DNA of 64,000 bases from Atherix ibis. Taxonomy: Eukaryota; Arthropoda; Insecta; Diptera; Athericidae. A program made the position numbers and the translations under genes. Of this stretch, positions 11,571-26,270 are shown in pieces. The stretch covers positions 41,926,954-41,990,953 of the forward strand of contig OY282609.1 in NCBI GenBank assembly GCA_958298945.1. Direction: 5' to 3'. The first letter of the stretch is position 1; every line of letters begins with the position of its first letter. The notes below the pieces were generated by a model, which saw only the letters and a list, made by a program, of their open reading frames with translations, had not been told where the DNA came from and did not search any database.

Positions 11571-14250
11571 TATTTTTCAAGAGGAATATTCAGTGGTATT
11601 TTTAAAGAAGAAAATTTAGTGGTATTTTTCAAAAGAAATATTCAGTGGCATTTTTCAAAAGGAATATTCAGTGGTATTTTTCAAGAGGAATATTCAGTGG
11701 TATTTTTCAAGAGGAATATTCAGTGGTATTTTTCAAAACGAATATTCAGTGGTATTTTTTACGAGGAATATTCAGTAGTATTTTTCAAGACGAATATTCC
11801 ATGGTATTTTTCAAGACGAATATTCAGTGGTATTTGTAAGGAGAATATTCCATTGTATTTTTTAAGAGGAATATTCAGTGGTATTTTTCAAGTGAAATAT
11901 TCAGTGGTATTTTTCAAGAGGAATATTCAGTGGTATTTTTCAAGAGGAATATTCAGTGGTATTTTTCAAGAGATATATTCAGTGGTATTTTTCAAGATGA
12001 TTATTCAGTGATATTTTTCAAGAGGAATATTCAGTGGTATTTTTCAAGAAGAATATCCAGTGGTATTTTTCAAGAGAAATATTCAGTGGTATTTTTAAAG
12101 AAGAAAATTTAGTGGTATTTTTCAAAAGAAATATTCAGTGGCATTTTTCAAAAGGAATATTCAGTGGTATTTTTCAAGAGGAATATTCAGTGGTATTTTT
12201 CAAGAGGAATATTCAGTGGTATTTTTCAAAACGAATTTTTGTGGTATTTTTCAAGAGTAATATTCAGTGGTATTTTCCAAGAGAAATATTTAGTGGTATT
12301 TTTTAAAGAGGAATATTCAGTGGTATTTTTCAAGAGGAATATTCAGTTGTATTTTTAAAGAGGAATATTCAGTGGTATTTTTCAAAACGAATTTTTGTGG
12401 TATTTTTCAAGAGTAATATTCAGTGGTATTTTTCAAAGAGGAATATTCAGTGGTATTTTCCAAGAGAAATATTTAGTGGTATTTTTTAAAGAGGAATATT
12501 CAGTGGTATTTTTCAAGAGGAATATTCAGTTGTATTTTTAAAGAGGAATATTCAGTGGTATTTTTCAAAACGAATTTTTGTGGTATTTTTCAAGAGTAAT
12601 ATTCAGTGGTATTTTCCAAGAGAAATATTTAGTGGTATTTTTTTAAAAAGGAATATTCAGTGGTATTTTTCAAGAGGTATATTCAGTTGTATTTTTAAAG
12701 AGGAATATTCAGTGGTATTTTATAAGAGGAATATTCAGTGGTATTTTTCAAGAGAAATATTCATTGGTATTATTCAAGAGGATTATTCAGTGGTTTTTTC
12801 AAGAGGAATATACAGTGGTATTTTTCAAGAGGAATAATCAGTGGTATTTTTCAAAAGCAATATTATGTGGTATTTTTCAAGATTAATATTCAGTGGTATT
12901 TTTTAAGAGTAATATTCAGTGATAAATTTCAAGAAGATTATTCAATGGTATTTGCCAAGAGGAATATTCAGTGGTATTTTTCAAGAGGAATAATCAGTGG
13001 TATTTTTCAAAAGCAATGTTATGTGGTATTTTTCAAGATTAATATTCAGTGGTATTTTTTAAGAGTAATATTCAGTGATAAATTTCAAGAAGATTATTCA
13101 ATGGTATTTGCCAAGAGGAATATTCAGTGGTATTTTTCAAGAAGAAAATTCAGTGGTATTTTTCAAGAGGAATATTCAGTGGTATTTTTAAAGAGTAATA
13201 TTCAGTGGTATTTTTCAAAAGGAATATTCAGTGGTATTTTTCAAGAGCAATATTCAGTGGTATTTTTCAAGAGGATTATTCAGTGGTATTTTTCAAGAGG
13301 AATATTCAGTGGTATTTTTCAAGGGAAATATTCAATGGCATTTTTTAGGAGGAATATTCAGTGGAATTTGTCAAGAGGAATATTCAGTGATATTTTTCAA
13401 GAAGAATATTCAGTGGTATTTTTAAAGAAGAATATTCAGTGGTATTTTTCAAGAGAAATATTCAGTAGTATTTTTCAAAAGGAATATTCAGTGGTATTTT
13501 AAAAAAAAAGGAATATTCAGTGGTATTTTCCATGAGGAATATTCAGTGGTATTTTTCAAGAGGAATATTCAGTGGTATTTTTCAAGAGGAATATTCAGTG
13601 GTATTTTTCAAGAGAAATATTCAGTGGTATTTTGCAAGAGGATATTTCAGTGGTATTTTTCAAGAGGAATATTCAGTGGTATTTTTAAAGAAGAAAATTC
13701 AGTTGTATTTTTCAAGAGAAATATTCAGTGGTATTTTTCAAAAGGAATATTCAGTGGTATTTTTCAAGAGGAATATTCAGTGATATTTTTCAAGAGGAAT
13801 ATTCAGTGGTATTTTTCAAAACGAATATTCAGTGGTATTTTTTACGAGGAATATTCAGTGGTATTTTTCAAGACGAATATTCCATGGTATTTTTCAAGAC
13901 GAATATTCAGTGGTATTTTTAAGGAGAATATTCAATTGTATTTTTTAAGAGGAATATTCAGTGGTATTTTTCAAGTGAAATATTCAGTGGTATTTTTCAA
14001 GAGGAATATTCAGTGGTATTTTTCAAGAGGAATATTCAGTGGTATTTTTCAAGAGATATATTCAGTGGTATTTTTCAAGATGATTATTCAGTGATATTTT
14101 TCAAGAGGAATATTCAGTGGTATTTTTCAAGAAGAATATTCAGTGGTATTTTTCAAGAGAAATATTCAGTGGTATTTTTCAAAAGGAATATTCTGTGGTA
14201 TTTTTCAAGAGGAATATTCAGTGGTATTTTTCAAGGAGAATATTCAATGG
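11571..14250 (+). repeat. 2,680-bp tandem duplication, copy 1
   Basis: This block is repeated immediately downstream with a constant 2,680-bp shift. I saw no base difference in the stretches I compared, and every long open frame inside has an identical partner. The shift is 103 units plus 2 bp. The left boundary lies where the preceding units (GCAAGAGGATATTTCAG here, CAAGGAGAATATTCAATG before copy 2) stop matching. Confidence 0.93.
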
Positions 14251-16930
14251 TATTTTTCAAGAGGAATATTCAGTGGTATTTTTAAAGAAGAAAATTTAGT
14301 GGTATTTTTCAAAAGAAATATTCAGTGGCATTTTTCAAAAGGAATATTCAGTGGTATTTTTCAAGAGGAATATTCAGTGGTATTTTTCAAGAGGAATATT
14401 CAGTGGTATTTTTCAAAACGAATATTCAGTGGTATTTTTTACGAGGAATATTCAGTAGTATTTTTCAAGACGAATATTCCATGGTATTTTTCAAGACGAA
14501 TATTCAGTGGTATTTGTAAGGAGAATATTCCATTGTATTTTTTAAGAGGAATATTCAGTGGTATTTTTCAAGTGAAATATTCAGTGGTATTTTTCAAGAG
14601 GAATATTCAGTGGTATTTTTCAAGAGGAATATTCAGTGGTATTTTTCAAGAGATATATTCAGTGGTATTTTTCAAGATGATTATTCAGTGATATTTTTCA
14701 AGAGGAATATTCAGTGGTATTTTTCAAGAAGAATATCCAGTGGTATTTTTCAAGAGAAATATTCAGTGGTATTTTTAAAGAAGAAAATTTAGTGGTATTT
14801 TTCAAAAGAAATATTCAGTGGCATTTTTCAAAAGGAATATTCAGTGGTATTTTTCAAGAGGAATATTCAGTGGTATTTTTCAAGAGGAATATTCAGTGGT
14901 ATTTTTCAAAACGAATTTTTGTGGTATTTTTCAAGAGTAATATTCAGTGGTATTTTCCAAGAGAAATATTTAGTGGTATTTTTTAAAGAGGAATATTCAG
15001 TGGTATTTTTCAAGAGGAATATTCAGTTGTATTTTTAAAGAGGAATATTCAGTGGTATTTTTCAAAACGAATTTTTGTGGTATTTTTCAAGAGTAATATT
15101 CAGTGGTATTTTTCAAAGAGGAATATTCAGTGGTATTTTCCAAGAGAAATATTTAGTGGTATTTTTTAAAGAGGAATATTCAGTGGTATTTTTCAAGAGG
15201 AATATTCAGTTGTATTTTTAAAGAGGAATATTCAGTGGTATTTTTCAAAACGAATTTTTGTGGTATTTTTCAAGAGTAATATTCAGTGGTATTTTCCAAG
15301 AGAAATATTTAGTGGTATTTTTTTAAAAAGGAATATTCAGTGGTATTTTTCAAGAGGTATATTCAGTTGTATTTTTAAAGAGGAATATTCAGTGGTATTT
15401 TATAAGAGGAATATTCAGTGGTATTTTTCAAGAGAAATATTCATTGGTATTATTCAAGAGGATTATTCAGTGGTTTTTTCAAGAGGAATATACAGTGGTA
15501 TTTTTCAAGAGGAATAATCAGTGGTATTTTTCAAAAGCAATATTATGTGGTATTTTTCAAGATTAATATTCAGTGGTATTTTTTAAGAGTAATATTCAGT
15601 GATAAATTTCAAGAAGATTATTCAATGGTATTTGCCAAGAGGAATATTCAGTGGTATTTTTCAAGAGGAATAATCAGTGGTATTTTTCAAAAGCAATGTT
15701 ATGTGGTATTTTTCAAGATTAATATTCAGTGGTATTTTTTAAGAGTAATATTCAGTGATAAATTTCAAGAAGATTATTCAATGGTATTTGCCAAGAGGAA
15801 TATTCAGTGGTATTTTTCAAGAAGAAAATTCAGTGGTATTTTTCAAGAGGAATATTCAGTGGTATTTTTAAAGAGTAATATTCAGTGGTATTTTTCAAAA
15901 GGAATATTCAGTGGTATTTTTCAAGAGCAATATTCAGTGGTATTTTTCAAGAGGATTATTCAGTGGTATTTTTCAAGAGGAATATTCAGTGGTATTTTTC
16001 AAGGGAAATATTCAATGGCATTTTTTAGGAGGAATATTCAGTGGAATTTGTCAAGAGGAATATTCAGTGATATTTTTCAAGAAGAATATTCAGTGGTATT
16101 TTTAAAGAAGAATATTCAGTGGTATTTTTCAAGAGAAATATTCAGTAGTATTTTTCAAAAGGAATATTCAGTGGTATTTTAAAAAAAAAGGAATATTCAG
16201 TGGTATTTTCCATGAGGAATATTCAGTGGTATTTTTCAAGAGGAATATTCAGTGGTATTTTTCAAGAGGAATATTCAGTGGTATTTTTCAAGAGAAATAT
16301 TCAGTGGTATTTTGCAAGAGGATATTTCAGTGGTATTTTTCAAGAGGAATATTCAGTGGTATTTTTAAAGAAGAAAATTCAGTTGTATTTTTCAAGAGAA
16401 ATATTCAGTGGTATTTTTCAAAAGGAATATTCAGTGGTATTTTTCAAGAGGAATATTCAGTGATATTTTTCAAGAGGAATATTCAGTGGTATTTTTCAAA
16501 ACGAATATTCAGTGGTATTTTTTACGAGGAATATTCAGTGGTATTTTTCAAGACGAATATTCCATGGTATTTTTCAAGACGAATATTCAGTGGTATTTTT
16601 AAGGAGAATATTCAATTGTATTTTTTAAGAGGAATATTCAGTGGTATTTTTCAAGTGAAATATTCAGTGGTATTTTTCAAGAGGAATATTCAGTGGTATT
16701 TTTCAAGAGGAATATTCAGTGGTATTTTTCAAGAGATATATTCAGTGGTATTTTTCAAGATGATTATTCAGTGATATTTTTCAAGAGGAATATTCAGTGG
16801 TATTTTTCAAGAAGAATATTCAGTGGTATTTTTCAAGAGAAATATTCAGTGGTATTTTTCAAAAGGAATATTCTGTGGTATTTTTCAAGAGGAATATTCA
16901 GTGGTATTTTTCAAGGAGAATATTCAATGG
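14251..16930 (+). repeat. 2,680-bp tandem duplication, copy 2
   Basis: Second copy, directly abutting the first. Similarity ends at about 16930, where TATTTTTTAAGAGGTATATTC replaces TATTTTTCAAGAGGAATATTC split at a single variant position. The lack of visible divergence implies a very recent duplication or gene-conversion homogenisation. Confidence 0.93.
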
Positions 16931-19166
16931 TATTTTTTAAGAGGTATATTCAGTGGTATTTTTCAAGTGGAATATTGAGTGGTATTTTTCAAGAGGAATA
17001 TTCAGTGGTATTTTTCAAAACGGATATTCAGTGGTATTTTTCAAGAGTAATATTCAGTGGTATTTTTCAAGAGGAATATTCAGTGGTATTTTCCAAGAGG
17101 AATATTCAGTGGTATTTTTAAAGAGGAATATTCAGTGTTATTTTTCAAGAGGTATATTCAGCGGTATTTTAAAAGAGGAATATTTAGTGGTATTTTTCAA
17201 GAGGAATATTCAGTGGTATTTTTCAAGAGATATATTCAGTGGTATTTTTCAAGAGGATTATTCAGTGGTATTTTTCAAGAGGAATATTCAGTGGTATTTT
17301 TCAAGAAGAAAATTCAGTGGTATTTTCCAAGAGGAATATTCAGTGGTATTTTTAAAGAGTAATATTCAGTGGTATTTTTCAAGAGGAATATTCAGTGGTA
17401 TTTTTCAAGAGGAATATTCAGTGGTATTTTTCAAGAGAAATATTCAGTGGTATTTTGCAAGAGGATATTTCAGTGGTATTTTTCAAGAGGAATATTCAGT
17501 GGTATTTTTAAAGAAGAAAATTCAGTGTTATTTTTCAAGAGAAATATTCAGTGGTATTTTTCAAAAGGAATATTCAGTGGTATTTTTCAAGAGGAATATT
17601 CAGTGGTATTTTTCAAGAGGAATATTCAGTGGTATTTTTCAAAACGAATATTCAGTGGTATTTTTTACGAGGAATATTCAGTGGTATTTTTCAAGACGAA
17701 TATTCAGTGGTATTTTTAAGGAGAATATTCAATTGTATTTTTTAAGAGGAATATTCAGTGGTATTTTTCAAGTGAAATATTCAGTGGTATTTTTCAAGAG
17801 GAATATTCAGTGGTATTTATCAAAACGAATATTCAGTGGTATTTTTCAAGAGGAATATTCAGTGGTATTTTTCAAGAGAAATATTCAGTGGTATTTTGCA
17901 AGAGGATATTTCAGTGGTATTTTTCAAGAGGAATATTCAGTGGTATTTTTAAAGAAGAAAATTCAGTGGTAATTTTCAAGAGAAATATTCAGTGGTATTT
18001 TTCAAAAGGAATATTCAGTGGTATTTTTCAAGAGGAATATTCAGTGGTATTTTTCAAGAGGAATATTCAGTGGTATTTTTCAAAACGAATATTCAGTGGT
18101 ATTTTTTACGAGGAATATTCAGTGGTATTTTTCAAGACGAATATTCCATGGTATTTTTCAAGACGAATATTCAGTGGTATTTTTAAGGAGAATATTCAAT
18201 TGTATTTTTTAAGAGGAATATTCAGTGGTATTTTTCAAGTGAAATATTCAGTGGTATTTTTCAAGAGGAATATTCAGTGGTATTTTTCAAGAAGAAAATT
18301 CAGTGGTATTTTCCAAGAGGAATATTTAGTGGTATTTTTAAAGAGTAATATTCAGTGGTATTTTTCAAGAGGAATATTCAGTGGTATTTTTCAAGAGGAA
18401 TATTAAGTGGTATTTTTCAAGAGGAAAACTCAGTTGTACTTTTTAAGAGGGGTATTCAGTGGTGTTTTTCAAGAGGAATATTCAGTGGTATTTTTAAAGA
18501 AGAATATTCAGTGGTATTTTTCAAGAGAAATATTCAGTAGTATTTTTCAAAAGGAATATTCAGTGGTATTTTTAAAAAAAAGGAATATGCAGTGGTATTT
18601 TCCATGAGGAATATTCAGTGGTATTTTTCAAAACGAATATTCAGTGGTATTTTTCAAGAGGAATATTCAGTGGTATTTTTCAAGAGAAATATTCAGTGGT
18701 ATTTTGCAAGAGGATATTTCAGTGGTATTTTTCAAGAGGAATATTCAGTGGTATTTTTAAAGAAGAAAATTGAGTGGTATTTTTCAAAAGAAATATTCAG
18801 TGGCATTTTTCAAAAGGAATATTCAGTGGTATTTTTCAAGAGGAATATTCAGTGGTATTTTTCAAGAGGAATATTCAGTGGTATTTTTCAAAACGAATAT
18901 TCAGTGGTATTTTTTACGAGGAATATTCAGTAGTATTTTTCAAGACGAATATTCCATGGTATTTTTCAAGACGAATATTCAGTGGTATTTGTAAGGAGAA
19001 TATTCAATTGTATTTTTTAAGAGGAATATTCAGTGGTATTTTTCAAGTGAAATATTCAGTGGTATTTTTCAAGAGGAATATTCAGTGGTATTTTTCAAGA
19101 GGAATATTCAGTGGTATTTTTCAAGAGATATATTCAGTGGTATTTTTCAAGATGATTATTCAGTGA
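16693..19166 (+). repeat. distal copy of the 9.7-12.0 kb block
   Basis: Ordered variants here match 9720-12011. The shift is 6,973 bp in the first part and 7,155 bp in the second, so this copy carries seven extra units (182 bp) around 17.8-18.0 kb. Diagnostic units include TTTTTTACGAGGAATATTC, TTTTTAAGGAGAATATTC and GCAAGAGGATATTTC. Confidence 0.8.
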
Positions 19167-22050
19167 TATTTTTCAAGAGGAATATTCAGTGGTATTTTTC
19201 AAGAAGAATATCCAGTGGTATTTTTCAAGAGAAATATTCAGTGGTATTTTTCAAAAGGAATATTCTGTGGAATTTTTCAAGAGGAATATTCAGTGGTATT
19301 TTTCAAGAGGAATATTCAGTGGTATTTTTCAAGTGGAATATTCAGTGGTATTTTTCAAGAGGATTATTCAGTGGTATTTTTCAAGATGAATATTCCGTGG
19401 TATTTTTCAAGAGGAATATTCAGTGGTATTTTTCAAGGAGAATATTCAATGGTATTTTTTAAGAGGAATATTCAGTGGTATTTTTCAAGTGGAATATTCA
19501 GTGGTATTTTTCAAGAGGAATATTCAGTGGTATTTTTCAAAACGGATATTCAGTGGTATTTTTCAAGAGTAATATTCAGTGGTATTTTTCAAGAGGAATA
19601 TTCAGTGGTATTTTCCAAGAGGAATATTCAGTGGTATTTTTAAAGAGGAATATTCAGTGTTATTTTTCAAGAGGTATATTCAGCGGTATTTTAAAAGAGG
19701 AATATTTAGTGGTATTTTTCAAGAGGATAATTCAGTGGTATTTTTCAAGAGATATATTCAGTGGTATATTTCAAGAGGAATATTCAGTGGTATTTTTCAA
19801 GAAGAAAATTCAGTGGTATTTTCCAAGAGGAATATTCAGTGGTATTTTAAAGAGTAATATTCAGTGGTATTTTTCAAGAGGAATATTCAGTGGTATTTTT
19901 CAAGAGGAATATTCAGTGGTATTTTTCAAGAGGAAAACTCAGTTGTACTTTTTAAGGGGGGTTTCAGTGGTGTTTTTCAAGAGGAATATTCAGTAATATT
20001 TTTCAAGAGGAATATTCAGTAGTATTTTTCAAGGGAAATATTCAATTGCATTTTTTAAGAGGAATATTTAGTGGAATTTGTCAAGAGGAATATTCAGTTA
20101 TATTTTTCAAGAGGAATATTCAGTGGTATTTTTAAAAACGAATTTTAGTGGTATTTTTCAAGAGTAATATTCAGTGGTATTTTTCAAAGAGGAATATTCA
20201 GCGGTATTTTCCAAGAGAAATATTTAGTGGTATTTTTTTAAAGAGGAATATTCAGTGGTATTTTTCAAGAGGTATATTCAGTTGTATTTTTAAAGAGGAA
20301 TATTCAGTGGTATTTTTCAAGAGAAATATTCAGTGGTATTTTTTAAAAGGAATATTCAGTGGTATTTAAAAAAAGAGAAATATTCAGTGGTATTTTCCAT
20401 GAGGAATATTCAGTGGTATTTTTCAAAACGAATATTCAGTGGCATTTTTCAAGAGGAATATTCAGTGGTATTTTTCAAGAGAAATATTCAGTGGTATTTT
20501 TCAAGAGGATTATTCAGTGGTATTTTTCAAGAGGAATATTCAGTGGTATTTTTTAAGAGGATATTCAGTGGTATTTTTAAAGAAAAAAATTCAGTGGTAT
20601 TTTACAAGAGAAATATTCAGTGGTATTTTTCAAAAGGAATATTCAGTGGTATTTAAAAAAAGAGGAATATTCAGTGGTATTTTCCATGCGGGATATTCAG
20701 TGGTATTTTTCAAAACGAATATTCAGTGGTATTTTTCAAGAGGAATATTCAGTGGTATTTTTCAAGAGAAATATTCAGTGATATTTTTCAAGAGGATTAT
20801 TCAGTGGTATTTTTCAAGAGGAATATTCAGTGGTATTTTTTAAGTGGACTATTCAGTGATATTTTTCAAGAGGAATATTCAGTGGTATTTTTAAAGAAGA
20901 AAATTCAGTGGTATTTTTCAAGAGAAATATTCAGTGGTATTTTTCAAGAGGAATATTCAGTGGTATTTTTCAAGAGGAATATTCAGTGGTATTTTTTAAG
21001 AGGAATATTCAGTGGTATTTTTCAAAACGAATATTCAGTGGTATTTTTTAAGAGGAATATTCAGTGGTATTTTTCAAGACGAATATTCCGTGGTATTTTT
21101 CAAGAGGAATATTCAGTGGTATTTTTCAAGGAGAATATTCAATGGTATTTTTTAAGAGGAATATTCAGTGGTATTTTCCAAGAGGAATATTCAGTGGTAT
21201 TTTTAAAGAGGAATATTCAGTAGTATTTTTCAAGAGGTATATTCAGCGGTATTTTAAAAGAGGAATATTTGGTGGTATTTTTCAAGAGGAATATTCAGTG
21301 GTATTTTTCAAGAGATATATTCAGTGGTATTTTTCAAGAGGATTATTCAGTGGTATTTTTCAAGAGGAATATTCAGTGGGATTTTTCAAGAAGAAAATTC
21401 AGTGGTATTTTCCAAGAGGAATATTCAGTGGTATTTTTAAAGAGTAATATTCAGTGGTATTTGTCAAGAGGAATATTCAGTGGTATTTTTCAAGAGGAAT
21501 ATTCAGTGGTATTTTTCAAGAGGAAAACTCAGTTGTATTTTTTAAGAGGAGTATTCAGTGGTGTTTTTCAAGAGGAACATTCAGTAATATTTTTCAAGAG
21601 GAATATTCAGTGGTATTTTTCAAGGGAAATATTCAATGGAATTTTTTAAGAGGAATATTCAGTGGAATTTGTCAAGAGGAATATTCAGTTGTATTTTTCA
21701 AGAGGAATATTCAGTGGTATTTTTCAAAATGAATTTTAGTGGTATTTTTCAAGAGGTATATTCAGTTGTATTTTTAAAGAGGAATATTCAGTGGTACTTT
21801 TCAAGAGGAATATTCAGTGGTATTTTTTCAAGAAAAATATTCATTGGTATTTTTCCAGAGGATTATTCAGTGGTTTTTTCAAGAGGAATATTCAGTGGTA
21901 TTTTTCAAGAGGAATAATCAGTGGTATTTTTCAAAAGCAATATTATGTGGTATTTTTCAAGATTAATATTCAGTGGTATTTTTTAAGAGTAATATTCAGT
22001 GATATATTTCAAGAAGATTATTCAATGGTATTTGCCAAGAGGATTATTCA

Positions 22051-23767
22051 GTGGTATTTTTCAAGAGGAACATTCAGTGGTATTTTTCAAGAGGAATATT
22101 CAGTGGTATTTTGCAAGAGGAATATTCAGTGGTATTTTTTAAGAGGAATATTCAGTGGTATTTTTTTGTAGGACTATTCAGTGATATTTTTCAAGAGGAA
22201 TATTCAGTGGTATTTTTAAAGAAGAATATTCAGTGGTATTTTTCAAGAGAAATATTCAGTGGTATTTTTCAAAAGGAATATTCAGTGGTATTTTTCAAGA
22301 GGAATATTCAGTGGTATTTTTCAAGAGGAATATTCAGTGGTATTTTTCAAAACAAATATTCAGTGGTATTTTTCAAGGGGAATATTCAGTGGTATTTCTC
22401 AAAACGGATATTCAGTGGTATTTTTCAAGAGGAATATTCAGTGCTATTTTTCAAGAGGAATATTCAGTGGTATTTTCCAAGAGGAATATTCAGTGGTATT
22501 TTTCAAGAGGAATATTCAGTGGTATTTTTCAAGAGGTATATTCAGCGGTATTTTAAAAGAGGAATATTTAGTGGTATTTTTCAAGAGGAATATTCAGTGG
22601 CATTTTTCAAGAGATATATTCAGTGGTATTTTTCAAGAGGATTATTCAGTGGTATTTTTCAAGAGGAATATTCAGTGGTATTTTTCAAGAAGAAAATTCA
22701 GTGGTATTTTCCAAGAGGAATATTCAGTGGTATTTTTAAAGAGTAATATTCAGTGGTATTTTTCAAGAGGAATATTCAGTGGTATTTTTCAAGATTAATA
22801 TTCAGTGGTATTTTTCAAGAGGAAAACTCAGTTGTATTTTTTAAGAGGAGTATTCAGTGGTGTTTTTCAAGAGGAATATTCAGTGGTATTTTTCAAGAGG
22901 AATATTCAGTGGTATTTTTCAAGGGAAATATTCAATGGCATTTTTTAAGAGGAATATTCAGTGGAATTTGTCAAGAGCAATATTCAGTTGTATTTTTCAA
23001 GAGGAATATTCAGTGGTATTTTTCAAAACGAATATTCAGTCGTATTTTTCAAGAGTAATATTCAGTGGTATTTTTCAAAGAGGAATATTCAGTGGTATTT
23101 TCCAAGAGAAATATTTAGTGGTATTTTTTTAAAGAGGAATATTCAGTAGTATTTTTCAAGTGGTATATTCAGTTGTATTTTTAAAGAGGAATATTCAGTG
23201 GTATTTTTTAAGAGGATTATTCAGTGGTATTTTTCAAGAGAAATACTCATTGGTATTTTTCAAGAGGATTATTGTGTGGTTTTTTCAAGAGAAATATTCA
23301 GTGGTATTTTTCAAGAGGAATAATCAGTGGTATTTTTCAAAAGAAATGTTAAGTGGTATTTTTCAAGATTAATATTCATTGGTATTTTTTAAGAGTAATA
23401 TTCAGTGATATTTTTCAAGAAGATTATTCAATGGTGTTTGCCAAGAGGAATATTCAGCGATATTTTTAAGGAAGAATATTCAGTGGTATTTTTCAAGAGG
23501 AATATTCAGTGGTATTTTTCAAGAGGAATATTCAGTGGTATTGTACAAGAGGAATATTCAGTGGTATTTTTCAAGAGGAAAACTCAGTTGTATTTTTTAA
23601 GAGGAGTACTCAGTGGTATTTTTCAAGAGGAATATTCAGTGGTATTTTTCAAGAGGAATATTCAGTGGTATTTTTCAAGTGGAATATTCAGTGATATTTT
23701 TCAAGAGAAATATTCAGTGGTATTTTTCAAGAGGAATAATCAGTGGTTTTTTTCAAGAGGAATATGA
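22051..23767 (+). repeat. higher-order repeat B, copy 1
   Basis: Matches 27668-29384 with a constant 5,617-bp shift (216 units plus 1 bp) and a few substitutions. It contains the regional markers CAATGGTGTTTGCC and GGTATTGTACAAG. Confidence 0.82.
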
Positions 23768-25549
23768 AGTGGTATTTTTAAAGAGGTATATTCGGTGGTA
23801 TTTTTAAAGAGGAATATTCAGTGGTATTTTTCAAGAGGAATATTCAAAAGAATTTTTCAAGAGGAATATTCAGTGGTATTTTTCAACAGAAAAATTCAGT
23901 GGTATTTTTCAAGTGGAACATTCAGTGGTATTTTTCAAGAGGAATATTCAGTGGTATTTTTTAGAGAAATATTTAGTGGTATTTTTAAAGAGGAATATTC
24001 AGTGGTATTTTTCAAGAGGAATATTCAGTAGAATTTTTCAAGAGGAATATTCAGTGGTATTTTTCAAGAGAAAAATTCAGTTGTATTTTTCAAATGGAAC
24101 ATTCAGTGGTATTTTTCAAGAGGAATATTCAGTGGTATTTTTCAGGAGGACTATTCAGTGATATTTTTCAAAAAGAATATTCAGTGGTATTTTTAAAGAA
24201 GAATATTCAGTGGTATTTTTCAAGAGGAATATTAAGTGGTATTTTTCAAGAGAAAAACTCAGTTCTATTTTTTAAGAGGAGTATTCAGTGGTGTTTTTCA
24301 AGAGGAATATTCAGTCGTATTTTTAAAGAAGAATATTCAGTGGTATTTTTCAAGAGGAATATTCAGTGGTATTTTTCAAAGAGGAACATTCAGTGGTATT
24401 TTCCAAGAGAAATATTTAGTGGTATTTTTTTAAAGAGGAATATTCAGTAGTATTTTTCAAGTGGTATATTCAGTTGTATTTTTAAAGAGGAATATTCAGT
24501 GGTATTTTTTAAGAGGAATATTCAGTGGTATTTTTCAAGAGAAATATTCATTGGTATTTTTCAAGAGGATTATTCTGTGGTTTTTTCAAGAGGAATATTC
24601 AGGGGTATTTTTCAAGAGGAATAATCAGTGGTATTTTTCAAAAGAAATGTTAAGTGGTATTTTTCAAGATTAATATTCACTGGTATTTTTAAGAGTAATA
24701 TTCAGTGATATTTTTCAAGAAGATTATTCAATGGTGTTTGCCAAGAGGAATATTCAGCGATATTTTTAAGGAAGAATATTCAGTGGTATTTTTCAAGAGG
24801 AATATTCAGTGGTATTTTTCAAGAGGAATATTCAGTGGTATTGTACAAGAGGAATATTCAGTGGTATTTTTCAAGAGGAAAACTCAGTTGTATTTTTTAA
24901 GAGGAGTACTCAGTGGTATTTTTCAAGAGGAATATTCAGTGGTATTTTTCAAGAGGAATATTCAGTGGTATTTTTCAAGTGAAATATTCAGTGATATTTT
25001 TCAAGAGAAATATTCAGTGGTATTTTTCAAGAGGAATAATCAGTGGTATTTTTCAAGAGGAATATGAAGTGGTATTTTTCAAGAGGAATATTCAGTGGTA
25101 TTTTTCAAGAGAAATATTCGGTGGTATTTTTCAAGAAGAATATTAAGCGGTATTTTTCAAGAGGATTGTTCAGTGGTAATTTCCAAGAGGAATATTCAGT
25201 GGTATTTTTAAAGAGGAATATTCAGTGGTATTTTTCAAGAGGTATATTCGGTGGTATTTTTAAAGAGGAATATTCAGTGGTATTTTTCAAGAGGAATATT
25301 CAGTAGAATTTTTCAAGAGGAATATTCAGTGGTATTTTTCAACAGAAAAATTCAGTGGTATTTTTCAAGTGGAACATTCAGTGGTATTTTTCAAGAGGAA
25401 TATTCAGTGGTATTTTTTAGAGAAATATTTAGTGGTATTTTTAAAGAGGAATATTCAGTGGTATTTTTCAAGAGGAATATTCAGTAGAATTTTTCAAGAG
25501 GAATATTCAGTGGTATTTTTCAAGAGAAAAATTCAGTTGTATTTTTCAA

Positions 25550-26270
25550 GTGGAACATTCAGTGGTATTTTTCAAGAGGAATATTCAGTGGTATTTTTCA
25601 GGAGGACTATTCAGTGATATTTTTCAAGAAGAATATTCAGTGGTATTTTTAAAGAGGAATATTCAGTGGTATTTTTCAAGAGGAATATTAAGTGGTATTT
25701 TTCAAGAGAAAAACTCAGTTCTATTTTTTAAGAGGAGTATTCAGTGGTGTTTTTCAAGAGGAATATTCAGTGGTATTTTTCAAGAGGAATATTCAGTGGT
25801 ATTTTTCAAGAGAAATATTCAGTGGTATTTTTCAAGAGGAATATTCAGTGGTATTTTTCAAGAGGAATATTCAGTGGTATTTTTTAAGTGGACTATTCAG
25901 TGATATTTTTCAAGAGGAATATTCAGTGGTATTTTTAAAGAAGAAAATTCAGTGGTATTTTTCAAGAGAAATATTCAGTGGTATTTTTCAAGAGGAATAT
26001 TCAGTGGTATTTTTCAAGAGGAATATTCAGTGGTATTTTTCAAGAGGAATATTCAGTGGTATTTTTCAAAACGAATATTCAGTGGTATTTTTTAAGAGGA
26101 ATATTCAGTGGTATTTTTCAAGACGAATATTCCGTGGTATTTTTCAAGAGGAATATTCAGTGGTATTTTTCAAGGAGAATATTCAATGGTATTTTTTAAG
26201 AGGAATATTCAGTGGTATTTTCCAAGAGGAATATTCAGTGGTATTTTTTAAGAGGAATATTCAGTGGTAG
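25550..26270 (+). repeat. 754-bp tandem duplication, copy 1
   Basis: A string beginning with GGAACATTCAGTGG and AGGACTATTCAGTGATA units recurs from about 26304 with a shift of 754 bp (29 units). Boundaries are approximate; the second copy runs to about 26.95 kb. Confidence 0.75.

Noticed and set aside
16953..17972. 339-residue + strand open frame, and hundreds of similar ones across the window
   Set aside because: They are translations of the stop-free 26-bp satellite. Frames overlap in all three phases, end at random variant stops, and show no conserved start, domain or composition expected of a protein family.
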